Part shown: positions 45,710-54,549 of the stretch, piece by piece | Layout: every line of letters begins with the position of its first letter | Numbering within the stretch: the first letter of the stretch is position 1 | Position numbers and translations under genes: made by a program | Notes under the pieces: model-generated | Told to the model about the DNA's origin: nothing | Databases searched by the model: none | Seen by the model: only the letters and a program-made list of their open reading frames with translations | From: Burkholderiales bacterium | GTDB lineage: Bacteria > Pseudomonadota > Gammaproteobacteria > Burkholderiales > SG8-39 | DNA length: 64,000 nt | Assembly (NCBI GenBank): GCA_027493935.1 | Contig: JAOSJV010000001.1 | Location: forward strand, 2,317,157 to 2,381,156 | Direction of reading: 5' to 3'

Positions 45710-47131
45710 TCAACGGAGCATCAGACCGATCAGGCGCCCGAAGCGTGTGCCGTACGGGGGCTGCAGCAGCGCAAGGCCATTCAGGCGGCGCTGGTAGTAC
45801 ACGCCGCGCAGCTTGCTGAAAGCGTCGAAGCCTTCGCGGCCGTGGTATACGCCCATTCCGCTCGGCCCGACGCCGCCGAAAGGGAGCGCGTCCTGCGCGA
45901 CGTGCAGCATGGTGTCGTTCACGGTGACTCCGCCGCTCATCGTGCCGTGCAGGATGCGATCCACGCTACTGCGGTCGTCGCTGAACGCGTAGAGCGCGAG
46001 CGGGCGCGGCCGCGCGTTGACGAAGCCGATCGCGTCGGCGAGCCGCTCGTACGGTACGATCGGCAGCAGCGGTCCGAAGATCTCCTCCTGCATCACCCGC
46101 ATGCCGAGGTCGACGTCCGTCAGGGCGGTAGGCGCGAGCTTGCGGGCGGCCGGATCCGACGGTTCCGGGTGCAGCGGGTGCAGCCGCGCGCCCAGGCGCG
46201 CGGCGTCCTCGAGGTACCCGGCCAGTCGCGCGTAATGGCGGTCGCTCGCGATCGAGGTGTAGGCGGAGGCGCGCAGCGACGGGAAGAATCCCTGGACCGC
46301 GCGTGCGGCGGCGACGAGAAACGCCCCCACCCGGTCGGCGGGCACCAGCGCGTAGTCCGGTGCTACGCAGGTCTGCCCGGCGTTTGCGCACTTGCCGTAG
46401 AGAACGCGCCGGGCCGCGAGCTCGATCGGGAAATCGTGGCACACGATAGCGGGCGACTTGCCGCCGAGCTCGAGCGTCACCGGCGTGAGGTTGTCGGCGG
46501 CCCCGCGCATCACCTCCCGCCCGACCCGCGTCGATCCGGTGAACAGCAGATGATCGAAAGGCAGGCGCACGAACGCTTCGGCAATCTCGACGCCGCCGGT
46601 GACCGCCGCCACCTCGTCCGCGGCGAACGTGTCCGCGATCAGCTGCGCGAACTCTTCGCCGAAGCGCGGCGCGGCCTCGGAGAGCTTGATCATGACACGG
46701 TTGCCGGCCGCCAGCGCGCTCACCAGCGGTCCTGCGGCCAGGTACAGCGGATAGTTCCAGGGCACGACGATGCCCACCACGCCGAGCGGCTGACGATGCA
46801 GGCGCGCATAACCGGGCCGGTGCCAGAGCGAGACCGGACGCCGCTCGGGCTTCGCCCAGCGGGCAAGGTGGCGTGCGGTATAGCGGATCGCCTCCAGCGA
46901 GGTGAACACCTCCGCGAGGAGGGTTTCCTGCGGCGCGCGGTTGCCGAAATCGGCCGAGATGGCATGAGCGATCGCGGGCGCTGCCGCCTTGATGGCGGTC
47001 GCCAAGCGGCCGAGCTGCGCCCGGCGGTGCGCCGCCGTCGGCATCGGATCGCGCCGATACGCCGCCCGCTGCCCCTCGAGAATCGTCCGGAGGCGCTCGA
47101 CGTCGCCGGCCGGCGCTGCGCTGCGGTTCAT
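45710..47131 (-). CDS. Coniferyl-aldehyde-dehydrogenase-like aldehyde dehydrogenase
   Basis: 473 residues. NAD(P)-dependent oxidation of an aldehyde to the acid. Seen: [49 protein letters not shown], catalytic Glu in [11 protein letters not shown], nucleophile in [24 protein letters not shown] and [19 protein letters not shown]. The short N terminus and C-terminal membrane-proximal tail resemble the class 3 / coniferyl aldehyde group (CalB). Substrate is not certain. A TATAAT lies only seven bases before the ATG, suggesting a leaderless message. Confidence 0.85.
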   Translation of the reverse strand: MNRSAAPAGDVERLRTILEGQRAAYRRDPMPTAAHRRAQLGRLATAIKAAAPAIAHAISADFGNRAPQETLLAEVFTSLEAIRYTARHLARWAKPERRPVSLWHRPGYARLHRQPLGVVGIVVPWNYPLYLAAGPLVSALAAGNRVMIKLSEAAPRFGEEFAQLIADTFAADEVAAVTGGVEIAEAFVRLPFDHLLFTGSTRVGREVMRGAADNLTPVTLELGGKSPAIVCHDFPIELAARRVLYGKCANAGQTCVAPDYALVPADRVGAFLVAAARAVQGFFPSLRASAYTSIASDRHYARLAGYLEDAARLGARLHPLHPEPSDPAARKLAPTALTDVDLGMRVMQEEIFGPLLPIVPYERLADAIGFVNARPRPLALYAFSDDRSSVDRILHGTMSGGVTVNDTMLHVAQDALPFGGVGPSGMGVYHGREGFDAFSKLRGVYYQRRLNGLALLQPPYGTRFGRLIGLMLR

Positions 47132-47138
47132 CCGCGTA

Positions 47139-47144
47139 ATTATA
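47139..47144 (-). promoter_or_regulatory. -10 candidate abutting the aldehyde dehydrogenase start
   Basis: TATAAT on the minus strand followed by seven bases (TACGCGG) and the ATG. Transcription would begin at or next to the start codon. No good -35 is visible. Confidence 0.4.
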
Positions 47145-47268
47145 GGCGGTGCACCGGACGGTCCCGTAGAACGCGGGCTCTAATCGCCGCACTGCGCGGC
47201 GCAGGGCGCGCGGCGCTTGCCAGTGCGCCGGCTTCTCCCTACCCTTGCGCCTTCCGGTCCTGCACCCC

Positions 47269-48492
47269 ATGCCTCGCCCGCTCGAACACGTTCGCGTTCT
47301 CGATCTCACCCGCATCCTCGCCGGGCCGTGGGCGACGCAGAACCTCGCCGATCTCGGCGCCGAGGTGATCAAGATCGAGCGGCCGCGCACCGGCGACGAC
47401 ACGCGCTCGTGGGGCCCGCCGTGGCTTCCCGGCAAGTGCGGCGCCGAGTCGCGCGAGGCAGCCTACTTCCTCTCGGTCAACCGCGGCAAGAAGTCGGTGA
47501 CGCTCGATCTCTCGCGGCCCGAAGGGCAGGCACTGTGCCTTGCGCTCGCAGCCGAGTGCGACGCCCTTGTGGAGAACTACAAGGTCGGCGATCTCGCGCG
47601 CTACGGGCTCGACTACGCGGCCGTGCGCAAGGCCAACCCGCGCATCGTGTACTGCTCGGTCACCGGCTTCGGACAGGACGGGCCGCTTGCCGCGCGCCCG
47701 GGCTATGATTTCATCTTCCAGGGCATGGGCGGGCTGATGAGCATCACCGGCGAGCGCGATGACCGGCCCGGCGGCGGCCCGCAGAAGGTCGGCATCGCGA
47801 TCACCGACGTCTTGACCGGGATGTACGCGAGCCTCGCGATCACCGCCGCCCTCGCCCATCGCGACCGCAGCGGCGCCGGCCAGTACATCGACATGGCGCT
47901 GCTCGACTCGATCGTCGCGTTCAACGCGAACCAGATCCTGAACTTCTGGTGCTCGGGCGCGGTTCCGAAGCGCTACGGCAATGCGCACGCGAACATCGTG
48001 CCTTACGAGGTCTTTCCGACCGCCGACGGACACATCATCCTCGCGGTTGGAAACGACGGCCAGTACGCCGCGTTCTGCCGCGTCGCCGGACGCGCCGAGC
48101 TCGCCGACGATGCGCGCTTTCGCACCAATCCCGACCGGGTCCGCAACCGCGAGGTGCTGCTGCCGATCGTGCGCGACATCTTGCGCGGCCGCGCGAGCGC
48201 GGACTGGCTGGCGGCGCTCGAGGCGGCCGGCGTGCCATGCGGGCCGATCAACGACATGGCACAGGTATTCGAGAATCCGCAGGTGCGCCACCGCGGCATG
48301 CGGATCGACATCCCGCACGCGCTCGGCGTCGCCGTGCCCAGCGTCGCGAGCCCGATGCGCTTCTCGGAGACGCCGGTCGCCTACGAGGTCCCGCCGCCGA
48401 TGCTCGGCCAGCACACGCGCGAGGTGCTCGGCACGCTCCTCGGCAAGACCGACGCCGAGCTCGACGCGCTCGCCGCAGCCGGGATCATCTGA
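47269..48492 (+). CDS. CaiB/BaiF family III CoA-transferase
   Basis: 407 residues from the ATG at 47269. Seen: VRVLDLTRILAGPWATQNLADLGAEVIK (as separate conserved blocks VLDLTRILAGPWA and DLGAEVIKIERP), FLSVNRGKKSVTLDL, LVENYKVGDLARYGLDY, VYCSVTGFGQDGPLA, catalytic Asp in QYIDMALLDSIVA, and GVPCGPINDM. It moves CoA between carboxylic acids (as formyl- or succinyl-CoA transferases do); donor and acceptor are unknown. It is divergent from the aldehyde dehydrogenase and convergent with livM. Confidence 0.92.
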   Translation: MPRPLEHVRVLDLTRILAGPWATQNLADLGAEVIKIERPRTGDDTRSWGPPWLPGKCGAESREAAYFLSVNRGKKSVTLDLSRPEGQALCLALAAECDALVENYKVGDLARYGLDYAAVRKANPRIVYCSVTGFGQDGPLAARPGYDFIFQGMGGLMSITGERDDRPGGGPQKVGIAITDVLTGMYASLAITAALAHRDRSGAGQYIDMALLDSIVAFNANQILNFWCSGAVPKRYGNAHANIVPYEVFPTADGHIILAVGNDGQYAAFCRVAGRAELADDARFRTNPDRVRNREVLLPIVRDILRGRASADWLAALEAAGVPCGPINDMAQVFENPQVRHRGMRIDIPHALGVAVPSVASPMRFSETPVAYEVPPPMLGQHTREVLGTLLGKTDAELDALAAAGII

Positions 48493-48580
48493 GCGGCGGG
48501 GGACTGGAGAAACCGACCGCCCCGCTCGAGGCGCGCAGGAACGTCAGCGGCCGCGCACGGCTGGCGCCTGCGGCCGCACG

Positions 48581-48690
48581 CCCCTCCTCGCCGAGGTGGG
48601 GTGGCCGCGCAAGCGGCCGGAGTGGTGGCGCCGAAGGCGCGGAGCCCCTCCTTCTCACGGAGGGGTGCCGGCGAAGCCGGCGGGGTGGTG
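48581..48690. repeat. Tandem pair of two-hairpin repeats
   Basis: Unit 1 (48581-48628) and unit 2 (48645-48690) share the layout CCCCTCC-n-GGAGGGG-type stem, then GTG, then a GCCGGC-gaa-GCCGGC-type stem, then GGGGTGGTG. A short GCGCC-gaa-GGCGC hairpin joins them. The whole lies in the 497-base gap between convergent CaiB-type and livM genes. It is a different family from the CCCGCG repeats. Confidence 0.65.
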
Positions 48691-48778
48691 CGTGCGTCGC
48701 GCGAAAGCGTCAGCGGCTGCGGCCGGCTCGCCCTCGCCGCCCGGGTCCGCGGCAACTGTCGCTCTCGCCGACTGGCCG

Positions 48779-48990
48779 GAGTCCCGGGTCAGAAGTTCGT
48801 CGAACACGTTCATCGAGAGCAAGGCGCTCGACCAGGCTCGGACGCGACCACAGGCATGCGAAAAACCGCACGGTTCGTCGTCAGGCGAGGCGCGCGACGC
48901 CGCCGAGACCGGCCGTCTTGGCAAGGAGCGGAACGACGCCTGGCGGCGAGCCGTGCGGTTTATCGTCGACGGATCGCTGACTCGGGACTC
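48779..48990 (+). repeat. 212-bp inverted-repeat element with RNA-like paired arms
   Basis: Nested complementary arms: 48779-48792 with 48977-48990 (14 bp), 48796-48803 with 48966-48973 (8 bp), 48863-48887 with 48937-48961 (25 bp), and an apical stem 48902-48909 with 48915-48922 (8 bp). The six arm differences (1+1+3+1) are each G-U compatible on the plus strand, which points to a structured plus-strand RNA or a mobile repeat. The right end overlaps the livM stop codon. A 59-base segment in the left arm is unpaired overall but contains a small TCGAG/CTCGA hairpin. Confidence 0.6.
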
Positions 48991-49964
48991 TAGAGCGGCT
49001 TCCTCAGCCAGTGGCCGAGCTCGCCGATGATGCCGCGGCGGAAGGTGAGCACGCAGATGACGAAGATCGCCCCCTGCACCACCGTCACCCAGGCGCCGAG
49101 CTGGGCGAGGTAGTTGGCCATCGCGACGATCACGAAGGCGCCGACCACCGGACCGAACACCGTGCCGAGGCCGCCGACCAGCGTCATCAGCACCACCTCG
49201 CCGGACATGGTCCAGTGCACGTCGGTGAGCGAGGCGAGCTGGAACACGAGCGCCTTGGTCGCGCCGGCGAGCCCCGACAGTCCCGCCGAGAGCACGAACG
49301 CGAGCAACTTGTAGCGGTCGGTGTCGTAGCCGAGCGAGATCGCGCGCTGCTCGTTCTCCCGGATCGCTTTCAGCACCTGTCCGAACGGGGAGTGGATCAC
49401 GCGAAAGATGAGCAGGAAACCGCCGAAAAACACCACCATCACGGTGGCGTACATTGCCCAAACGTTCGAGAGGTCGATGAGGCCGAACAGCCTGCCGCGC
49501 GGCACGGCCTGGATACCATCCTCGCCGCCGGTGAACGGCGCCTGCACGCAGAAGAAGTAGATCATCTGCGCCAGCGCGAGGGTGATCATCGCGAAGTAGA
49601 TGCCCTGGCGCCGGATCGCGAGCAGCCCGACGAGCACGCCGAGGAAGGTGGCCGCCGCCGTGCCCGCGAGGATCGCGAGCTCGGGCGTGACGCCCCAGAC
49701 CTTGGCGGCATGCGCGGACGCGTAGCTCGCCAGGCCGAAGAACATCGCGTGGCCGAACGAGAGCAGGCCGCCGTAGCCGATCAGCAGGTTGAAGGCGCAC
49801 GCGAACAGCGCGAAGCACATCACCTTCATCAGGAACACCGCGTACAGCCCGGTCGCCGGGGCGACCAGGAAGAACGCGAGCATCAGGCCGAACGCGATCC
49901 ACTGCGGGCGCAGGTCGGCCCGCGCCGCGCGCGTGCCGACCATCGCCGATTGCGCATTCGCCAT
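48990..49964 (-). CDS. livM: Branched-chain amino acid-type ABC permease LivM
   Basis: 324 residues, about nine to ten membrane helices. Seen: FALFACAFNLLIGYGGLLSFGHAMFFGLASY in adjacent blocks (SFGHAMFFG is typical), RRQGIYFAMITLALAQM, KAIRENEQRAISLGYDTDRYK as the ATPase-contact loop, and LVGGLGTVFGPVVGA. Inner-membrane half of a LivHM-type importer. The start follows AGAGGTAG and lies five bases after livH. Its stop overlaps the outer arm of the 212-bp element. Confidence 0.93.
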   Translation of the reverse strand: MANAQSAMVGTRAARADLRPQWIAFGLMLAFFLVAPATGLYAVFLMKVMCFALFACAFNLLIGYGGLLSFGHAMFFGLASYASAHAAKVWGVTPELAILAGTAAATFLGVLVGLLAIRRQGIYFAMITLALAQMIYFFCVQAPFTGGEDGIQAVPRGRLFGLIDLSNVWAMYATVMVVFFGGFLLIFRVIHSPFGQVLKAIRENEQRAISLGYDTDRYKLLAFVLSAGLSGLAGATKALVFQLASLTDVHWTMSGEVVLMTLVGGLGTVFGPVVGAFVIVAMANYLAQLGAWVTVVQGAIFVICVLTFRRGIIGELGHWLRKPL

Positions 49965-49969
49965 CGCCG

Positions 49970-50854
49970 CTACCTCTGCCCGAAGAGTCCCTGCGGCCGC
50001 ACCAGGAGCACGATCGCCATGATGATGAAGATCACGGTGTTGGAGGCCTCCGGATAGAACACCTTGGTGAGGCCCTCGATCACGCCGAGCGCGAAGCCGG
50101 TGACGATCGAGCCCATGATCGAGCCCATGCCGCCGATGACGACGACCGCGAACACCACGATGATGAGATCGGCGCCCATCAGCGGGTTGACCTGGTAGAT
50201 CGGCGCCGCCATCACGCCGGCAAGCGCCGCCAGGCCGACGCCGAAGCCGTAGGTGAGCGTGATCATGCGCGGCACGTTGATGCCAAACGCCTGCACCAGC
50301 GCCGGGTTCTCGGTCGCCGCGCGCAGATACGCGCCGAGTCGGGTCTTCTCGATGACGAACCACGTCGCCAGGCACACCACGAGCGAGGCGACGACCACCC
50401 ATGCGCGGTAGTTCGGCAGGAACATGAACCCGAGGTTGCGCCCGCCCTCCAGCCCCTTGGGAATGTTGTACGGCAGCCCGGACGAGCCGAACTCGTTGCG
50501 GAAGAGGCCCTGGATCACCAGCGCGAGCCCGAACGTGAGCAGCAACCCGTAGAGATGGTCGAGCTGGTACAGCCGCGCGAGCATCAGCCGCTCGATCACG
50601 ATGCCGGTCGCGCCGACGATCACCGGCGCGAGGAGCAGCGCCCACCAGTATCCGAGCCCGAGCTTGCTCAGCAGGAAGTACGCGCAGAAGGCGCCCATCA
50701 TGTACTGCGCACCGTGCGCGAAGTTGATGATGTTGAGCATCCCGAAGATCACCGCCAGCCCGAGCGAAAGCAGCGCGTAGAACGAGCCGTTGATCAGCCC
50801 GATCAGGAGCTGCCCGAAGAGCGCCTGCGTGGGGATGCCGAAGATCTCGGACAT
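49970..50854 (-). CDS. livH: Branched-chain amino acid-type ABC permease LivH
   Basis: 294 residues. Seen: QLLIGLINGSFYALLSLGLA, IFGMLNIINFAHGAQYMMGA, LGAYLRAATENPALVQAFGI as the coupling loop, FAVVVIGGMGSIMGSIV and LLVRPQGLFG at the end. It partners LivM. The start at 50854 lies 62 bases after the binding-protein gene. Confidence 0.93.
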   Translation of the reverse strand: MSEIFGIPTQALFGQLLIGLINGSFYALLSLGLAVIFGMLNIINFAHGAQYMMGAFCAYFLLSKLGLGYWWALLLAPVIVGATGIVIERLMLARLYQLDHLYGLLLTFGLALVIQGLFRNEFGSSGLPYNIPKGLEGGRNLGFMFLPNYRAWVVVASLVVCLATWFVIEKTRLGAYLRAATENPALVQAFGINVPRMITLTYGFGVGLAALAGVMAAPIYQVNPLMGADLIIVVFAVVVIGGMGSIMGSIVTGFALGVIEGLTKVFYPEASNTVIFIIMAIVLLVRPQGLFGQR

Positions 50855-50916
50855 GGCGGGACCGGTCGCGCGGGTCAGGCGCGCGCCGGGGCCGTGCGGC
50901 CCTCGGCGCGCGCGCG

Positions 50917-52125
50917 CTACTTGACCAGCGGGCAGTTGCCGTCCTTCAGCGGCCGGAATGCCTGGTCGGCCGGGACGGTCGCGCGGACCTTGTAGTAGTC
51001 CCACGCGCCCTTCGACTCCGACGGCTTCTTCACCTCGAACAGGTACATCGGATGGATCTTGCGGCCGTCCTGCCGGACCATCCCCTTGCCGAAGATCGGA
51101 TCGTCGGTCGGCATCTCCTTCATCTTCGCGATTACCTTCGGCCCGTCGTCCGACTTGAGCGCCTCGACCGACTTCAGGTAGTGCAGCACCGCCGAGTACA
51201 CTCCGGCCTGCACCATCGTCGGCATCGCGCCCTTGTGTCCCTGCGCGAAGCGCTTGGACCAAGCGCGGGTCTGGTCGTTGAGGTCCCAGTAGAACGCCTC
51301 GGTGAGCAGCAGCCCTTGCGCCTTGTCGAGGCCGAGGGCGTGCACGTCGGTCAGGAACACGAGCAGACCGGCGAACTGCTGGCCGCCCGACGTGATGCCG
51401 AACTCCGCGCCCTGCTTGATCGCGTTGGTGGTGTCGGCCCCGGCGTTGGCGAGCCCGATCACCTTCGCCTTGGACGCCTGCGCCTGAAGCAGGAACGACG
51501 AGAAGTCGGAGCTCGGGAAGGGATGGCGCACCTTGCCGAGCACCTTGCCGCCGTTCTTCAGCACCACCGCCTCGGTGTCGCGCTCGAGCGCATGACCGAA
51601 CGCGTAGTCCGCCGTGAGGAAGAACCAGGTGTTGCCGCCGGTCTTCACCACCGCGTTCGCGGTGCCGTTGGCGAGCGACCAGGTGTCATAGGTCCAGTGG
51701 ATCGCGTTCGGCGAGCAGGCCTTGCCGGTCAGGTCGGAGGTCGCGCCAGTGGACACGATCAGCGCCTTGTTCTTCTGCCGCGTCACCTCGTTCACCGCGA
51801 GCACGACCGAGGAGGTCGGCACATCGACGATCACGTCGACCTTGTCGACGTCGTACCACTGCCGGGCGATGTTGGAGCCGATGTCCGGCTTGTTCTGGTG
51901 GTCGGCCACCAGGATCTCGACCTTCATGCCTTTCTTGGCGGCGCCGAAGTCCTCGACCGCCATGCGCGCGGCGACCACCGAGCCCGGGCCAGCGAGATCG
52001 GCGTAAGTGCCGGACTGATCGTTCATCACGCCGATCCTGACCACACCGTCGGAAACCTGGGCCTGGGCCGTGCCGGCCGCCAACGCGACCGCGGCGGCCA
52101 TCAAGGTGCGTTTCTGGAACCTCAT
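50917..52125 (-). CDS. Periplasmic binding protein of the Liv-type importer
   Basis: 402 residues from the ATG at 52123-52125 with GGAGGAA upstream. The signal peptide ends GTAQAQ. Type I periplasmic-binding fold: VRIGVMNDQSGTYADLAGPG, VEILVADHQNKPDIGSNIA, DVIVDVPTSSVVLAVNEV, WFFLTADYAFGHALERDTEA. Members of this subgroup often bind aromatic or short carboxylates rather than leucine, so the ligand is uncertain. The adjacent acyl-CoA synthetase and enoyl-CoA hydratase make a carboxylate ligand plausible. Confidence 0.9.
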   Translation of the reverse strand: MRFQKRTLMAAAVALAAGTAQAQVSDGVVRIGVMNDQSGTYADLAGPGSVVAARMAVEDFGAAKKGMKVEILVADHQNKPDIGSNIARQWYDVDKVDVIVDVPTSSVVLAVNEVTRQKNKALIVSTGATSDLTGKACSPNAIHWTYDTWSLANGTANAVVKTGGNTWFFLTADYAFGHALERDTEAVVLKNGGKVLGKVRHPFPSSDFSSFLLQAQASKAKVIGLANAGADTTNAIKQGAEFGITSGGQQFAGLLVFLTDVHALGLDKAQGLLLTEAFYWDLNDQTRAWSKRFAQGHKGAMPTMVQAGVYSAVLHYLKSVEALKSDDGPKVIAKMKEMPTDDPIFGKGMVRQDGRKIHPMYLFEVKKPSESKGAWDYYKVRATVPADQAFRPLKDGNCPLVK

Positions 52126-52163
52126 TCGCTTCCTCCTTGCAGGGCTGGGTTGAGTCACACGCG

Positions 52164-52880
52164 TCATACGCCGAGATAGTCGTGGAGCTTGCCGAGCTGG
52201 CTCTCGAGCTCGGCGTTCGGGATCATGTCGATCACGCGCCCGTGCTCCATGACGTAGTGCCGGTCGGCCACCGTGGCGGCGAACCGGAAATTCTGCTCCA
52301 CCAACAGGATCGTGAAGCCGCGCGCCTTGAGCTTGCCGATGATAGCGCCGATCTGCTGCACGATTACCGGCGCGAGCCCCTCGGTCGGCTCGTCGAGCAG
52401 GAGCAGTCGCGCCCCGGTGTGCAGGATGCGCCCGATCGCAAGCATCTGCTGCTCGCCGCCGGAGAGCTTGGTCCCCTGGCTCGACAGGCGCTCCTGCAGG
52501 TTCGGGAAGAGCTCGAAGATCTGCTCGAGGCCGAGGCCGCCCTCGCGCACCTGCGGCGGCAACTGCAGGTTCTCGGCCACGCTCAGGCTGGCGAAGATGC
52601 CGCGCTCCTCGGGACAGAAGGCCACGCCGAACCGCGCGATGCGGTTCGAGGCGAGACCGACGAGCTCGCGACCCTCGAAGCGGATCTCGCCAGTTCGTCG
52701 CCCCACCATGCCCATGATCGACTTGAGCGTGGTCGTCTTGCCCGTGCCGTTGCGCCCGAGCAGGGTGACGACCTCGCCTTCGCGCACCTCGAAGCTCACC
52801 CCGTGCAGGATGTGCGACTCGCCGTACCAGGCGTGCAGATCGCGCACCGCGAGCAGCGCGCCGTCGCGCGGGTCAGGCAT
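52164..52880 (-). CDS. livF: ABC transporter ATPase LivF
   Basis: 238 residues. Walker A LLGRNGTGKTTTLKSI, Q-loop region EERGIFASLSVAENL, signature LSGGEQQMLAIGR, Walker B RLLLLDEPTEGLAP. Its ATG overlaps the livG stop by eight bases. It powers the LivHM permease. Confidence 0.95.
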   Translation of the reverse strand: MPDPRDGALLAVRDLHAWYGESHILHGVSFEVREGEVVTLLGRNGTGKTTTLKSIMGMVGRRTGEIRFEGRELVGLASNRIARFGVAFCPEERGIFASLSVAENLQLPPQVREGGLGLEQIFELFPNLQERLSSQGTKLSGGEQQMLAIGRILHTGARLLLLDEPTEGLAPVIVQQIGAIIGKLKARGFTILLVEQNFRFAATVADRHYVMEHGRVIDMIPNAELESQLGKLHDYLGV

Positions 52881-53628
52881 GCGCGGTCCCCAGGTAAGCC
52901 TGGATGACGTCCGGATGGCGCGAGACCGCGACGTAGTCGCCCTCGGCGATCACCTCGCCGCGCGCGAGCACCGTGATGCGGTCGGACAGGTGCTCGACCA
53001 CCGAGAGGTTGTGCTCCACCATCAGGACGGTGCGGTTCGCCGCAACGCGCTTGATCAGCGCGGAGATGCGCTCGACGTCCTCGTGCGTCATGCCGGCGGT
53101 CGGCTCGTCGAGCAGCATCATCTCGGGTTCGAGCGCGAGCGTCGTGGCGATCTCGAGCGCACGCTTGCGCCCATAGGGCAGCTCGACGGCGATCGCATCG
53201 GCGTACTCGGCGAGCCCCACCGCTTCGATCAGCTCGCGCGCGCGCGGGTCGTGCGCCTCGAGCACCCGCTCGGAACGCCAGAAGTCGTACGAGGCGCCGC
53301 GCTTGCGCTGCAGCGCGATGCGCACGTTCTCGAGCACGCTCAGGTGCGGAAACACCGCCGAGATCTGGAACGAGCGCACCAGCCCCATGCGCGCGATCGC
53401 CGCGGGGCTCGCGCCGGTGATGTCACGTCCCTTGAAGAAGATCCTGCCCGCGGTCGGCGTCAGGAAGTGCGTGAGCAGGTTGAAGCAGGTCGTCTTGCCG
53501 GCGCCGTTCGGTCCGATCAGCGCGTGGATCTCGCCTCCGCGGACCTGCAGGTTGACGCTGCGCACTGCGACGAAACCCTTGAACTCCTTGGTGAGGTCCT
53601 GCGTCCGCAGGATGAACGTCTCGGACAT
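52873..53628 (-). CDS. livG: ABC transporter ATPase LivG
   Basis: 251 residues. Walker A LIGPNGAGKTTCFNLL, signature ELPYGRKRALEIATTLA, Walker B MMLLDEPTAGMTHEDV, switch His in VLMVEHNLSVV. First ATPase of the set; order on the strand is livG, livF, binding protein, livH, livM. Confidence 0.95.
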   Translation of the reverse strand: MSETFILRTQDLTKEFKGFVAVRSVNLQVRGGEIHALIGPNGAGKTTCFNLLTHFLTPTAGRIFFKGRDITGASPAAIARMGLVRSFQISAVFPHLSVLENVRIALQRKRGASYDFWRSERVLEAHDPRARELIEAVGLAEYADAIAVELPYGRKRALEIATTLALEPEMMLLDEPTAGMTHEDVERISALIKRVAANRTVLMVEHNLSVVEHLSDRITVLARGEVIAEGDYVAVSRHPDVIQAYLGTAHA

Positions 53629-53724
53629 GGGTGGTCAGCGCGCGGGGTCGGCGGGGCGGGGGCCGCGCGATTATCCGGCAGCGCGCCCGCCGAGGCAACG
53701 GCCGCTCCAATCGAGCGCGCGCGC

Positions 53725-54531
53725 TCAGTCCTTCCAGTCCGGCCTGCGCTTCTCGATGAACGCGCCGACGCCCTCGGCGGCATCCGCGCCGAGCATGTTC
53801 TGCGTGATCGCGTCGCTCGCGATCTTGTAGGCGTGAGGCAGCTTCGACTCGATCTGCTCGTAGAACAGCCGCTTGCCCGCGGCGACCACTCGGCGCGGCT
53901 TCGCGACGATCGTCGCGGCGAAATCGGCGACCCCGGCATCGAGCGCCTCGGGCGCGACGACCCGGTTGACGAGCCCCCACGCGTGCGCGGTCTGCGCGTC
54001 GATGAACTCGCCGGTGAACAGCATCTCGAACGCCCGCTTGCGCACGACATTGCGCGAGACCGGCACGCCGGGCGTCGCGCAGAAGAGGCCGAAGTTGATA
54101 CCCGAGGTCGCGAACCGGGCCTCGCTCGAGGCGACCGCGAGGTCGCACGCCGCAACGAGCTGACACCCCGCCGCCGTTGCGATGCCGTGCACGCGCGCGA
54201 TCACCGGCTGCGGCAGGCGCTGCAGCGTAAGCATCACCGCGCTGCAGCGGTCGAACAGCCCGCCGATGAACTCCCGGCTGCGGTTCGCCATCATCTCCTT
54301 CAGGTCGTGGCCGCCGCTGAACGCCGGGCCCGCGCCAGCAAGCACGACCACGCGCGCGGTCTCGTCGGCCGCGAGCGCGTCGAGTTCGATCTGCAGGGCG
54401 TCGAGCATTTGCGCAGACAGCGCGTTGTACTGCTTCGGTCGGTTCAGGGTGAGCGTGACCACGCCGCCCTGCGCGCCGCGCAGCACGACCGGCTCGCCCT
54501 GCGCTGCGCCTTCCGCCTTCGCCGCCTTCAT
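53725..54531 (-). CDS. Enoyl-CoA hydratase/isomerase family protein
   Basis: 268 residues, crotonase fold. Seen: VVTLTLNRPKQYNALSAQML, oxyanion-hole segments FSGGHDLKEM and IATAAGCQLVAACDLAVASS, then SGINFGLFCATPGVPVSRNV. The usual first Glu of hydratases is replaced in the AAGCQLVA loop, so isomerase, hydratase or hydrolase activity is open. It lies 18 bases after an acyl-CoA synthetase gene. Confidence 0.88.
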   Translation of the reverse strand: MKAAKAEGAAQGEPVVLRGAQGGVVTLTLNRPKQYNALSAQMLDALQIELDALAADETARVVVLAGAGPAFSGGHDLKEMMANRSREFIGGLFDRCSAVMLTLQRLPQPVIARVHGIATAAGCQLVAACDLAVASSEARFATSGINFGLFCATPGVPVSRNVVRKRAFEMLFTGEFIDAQTAHAWGLVNRVVAPEALDAGVADFAATIVAKPRRVVAAGKRLFYEQIESKLPHAYKIASDAITQNMLGADAAEGVGAFIEKRRPDWKD

Positions 54532-54549
54532 CGATTCGTCCTCCTTCGG

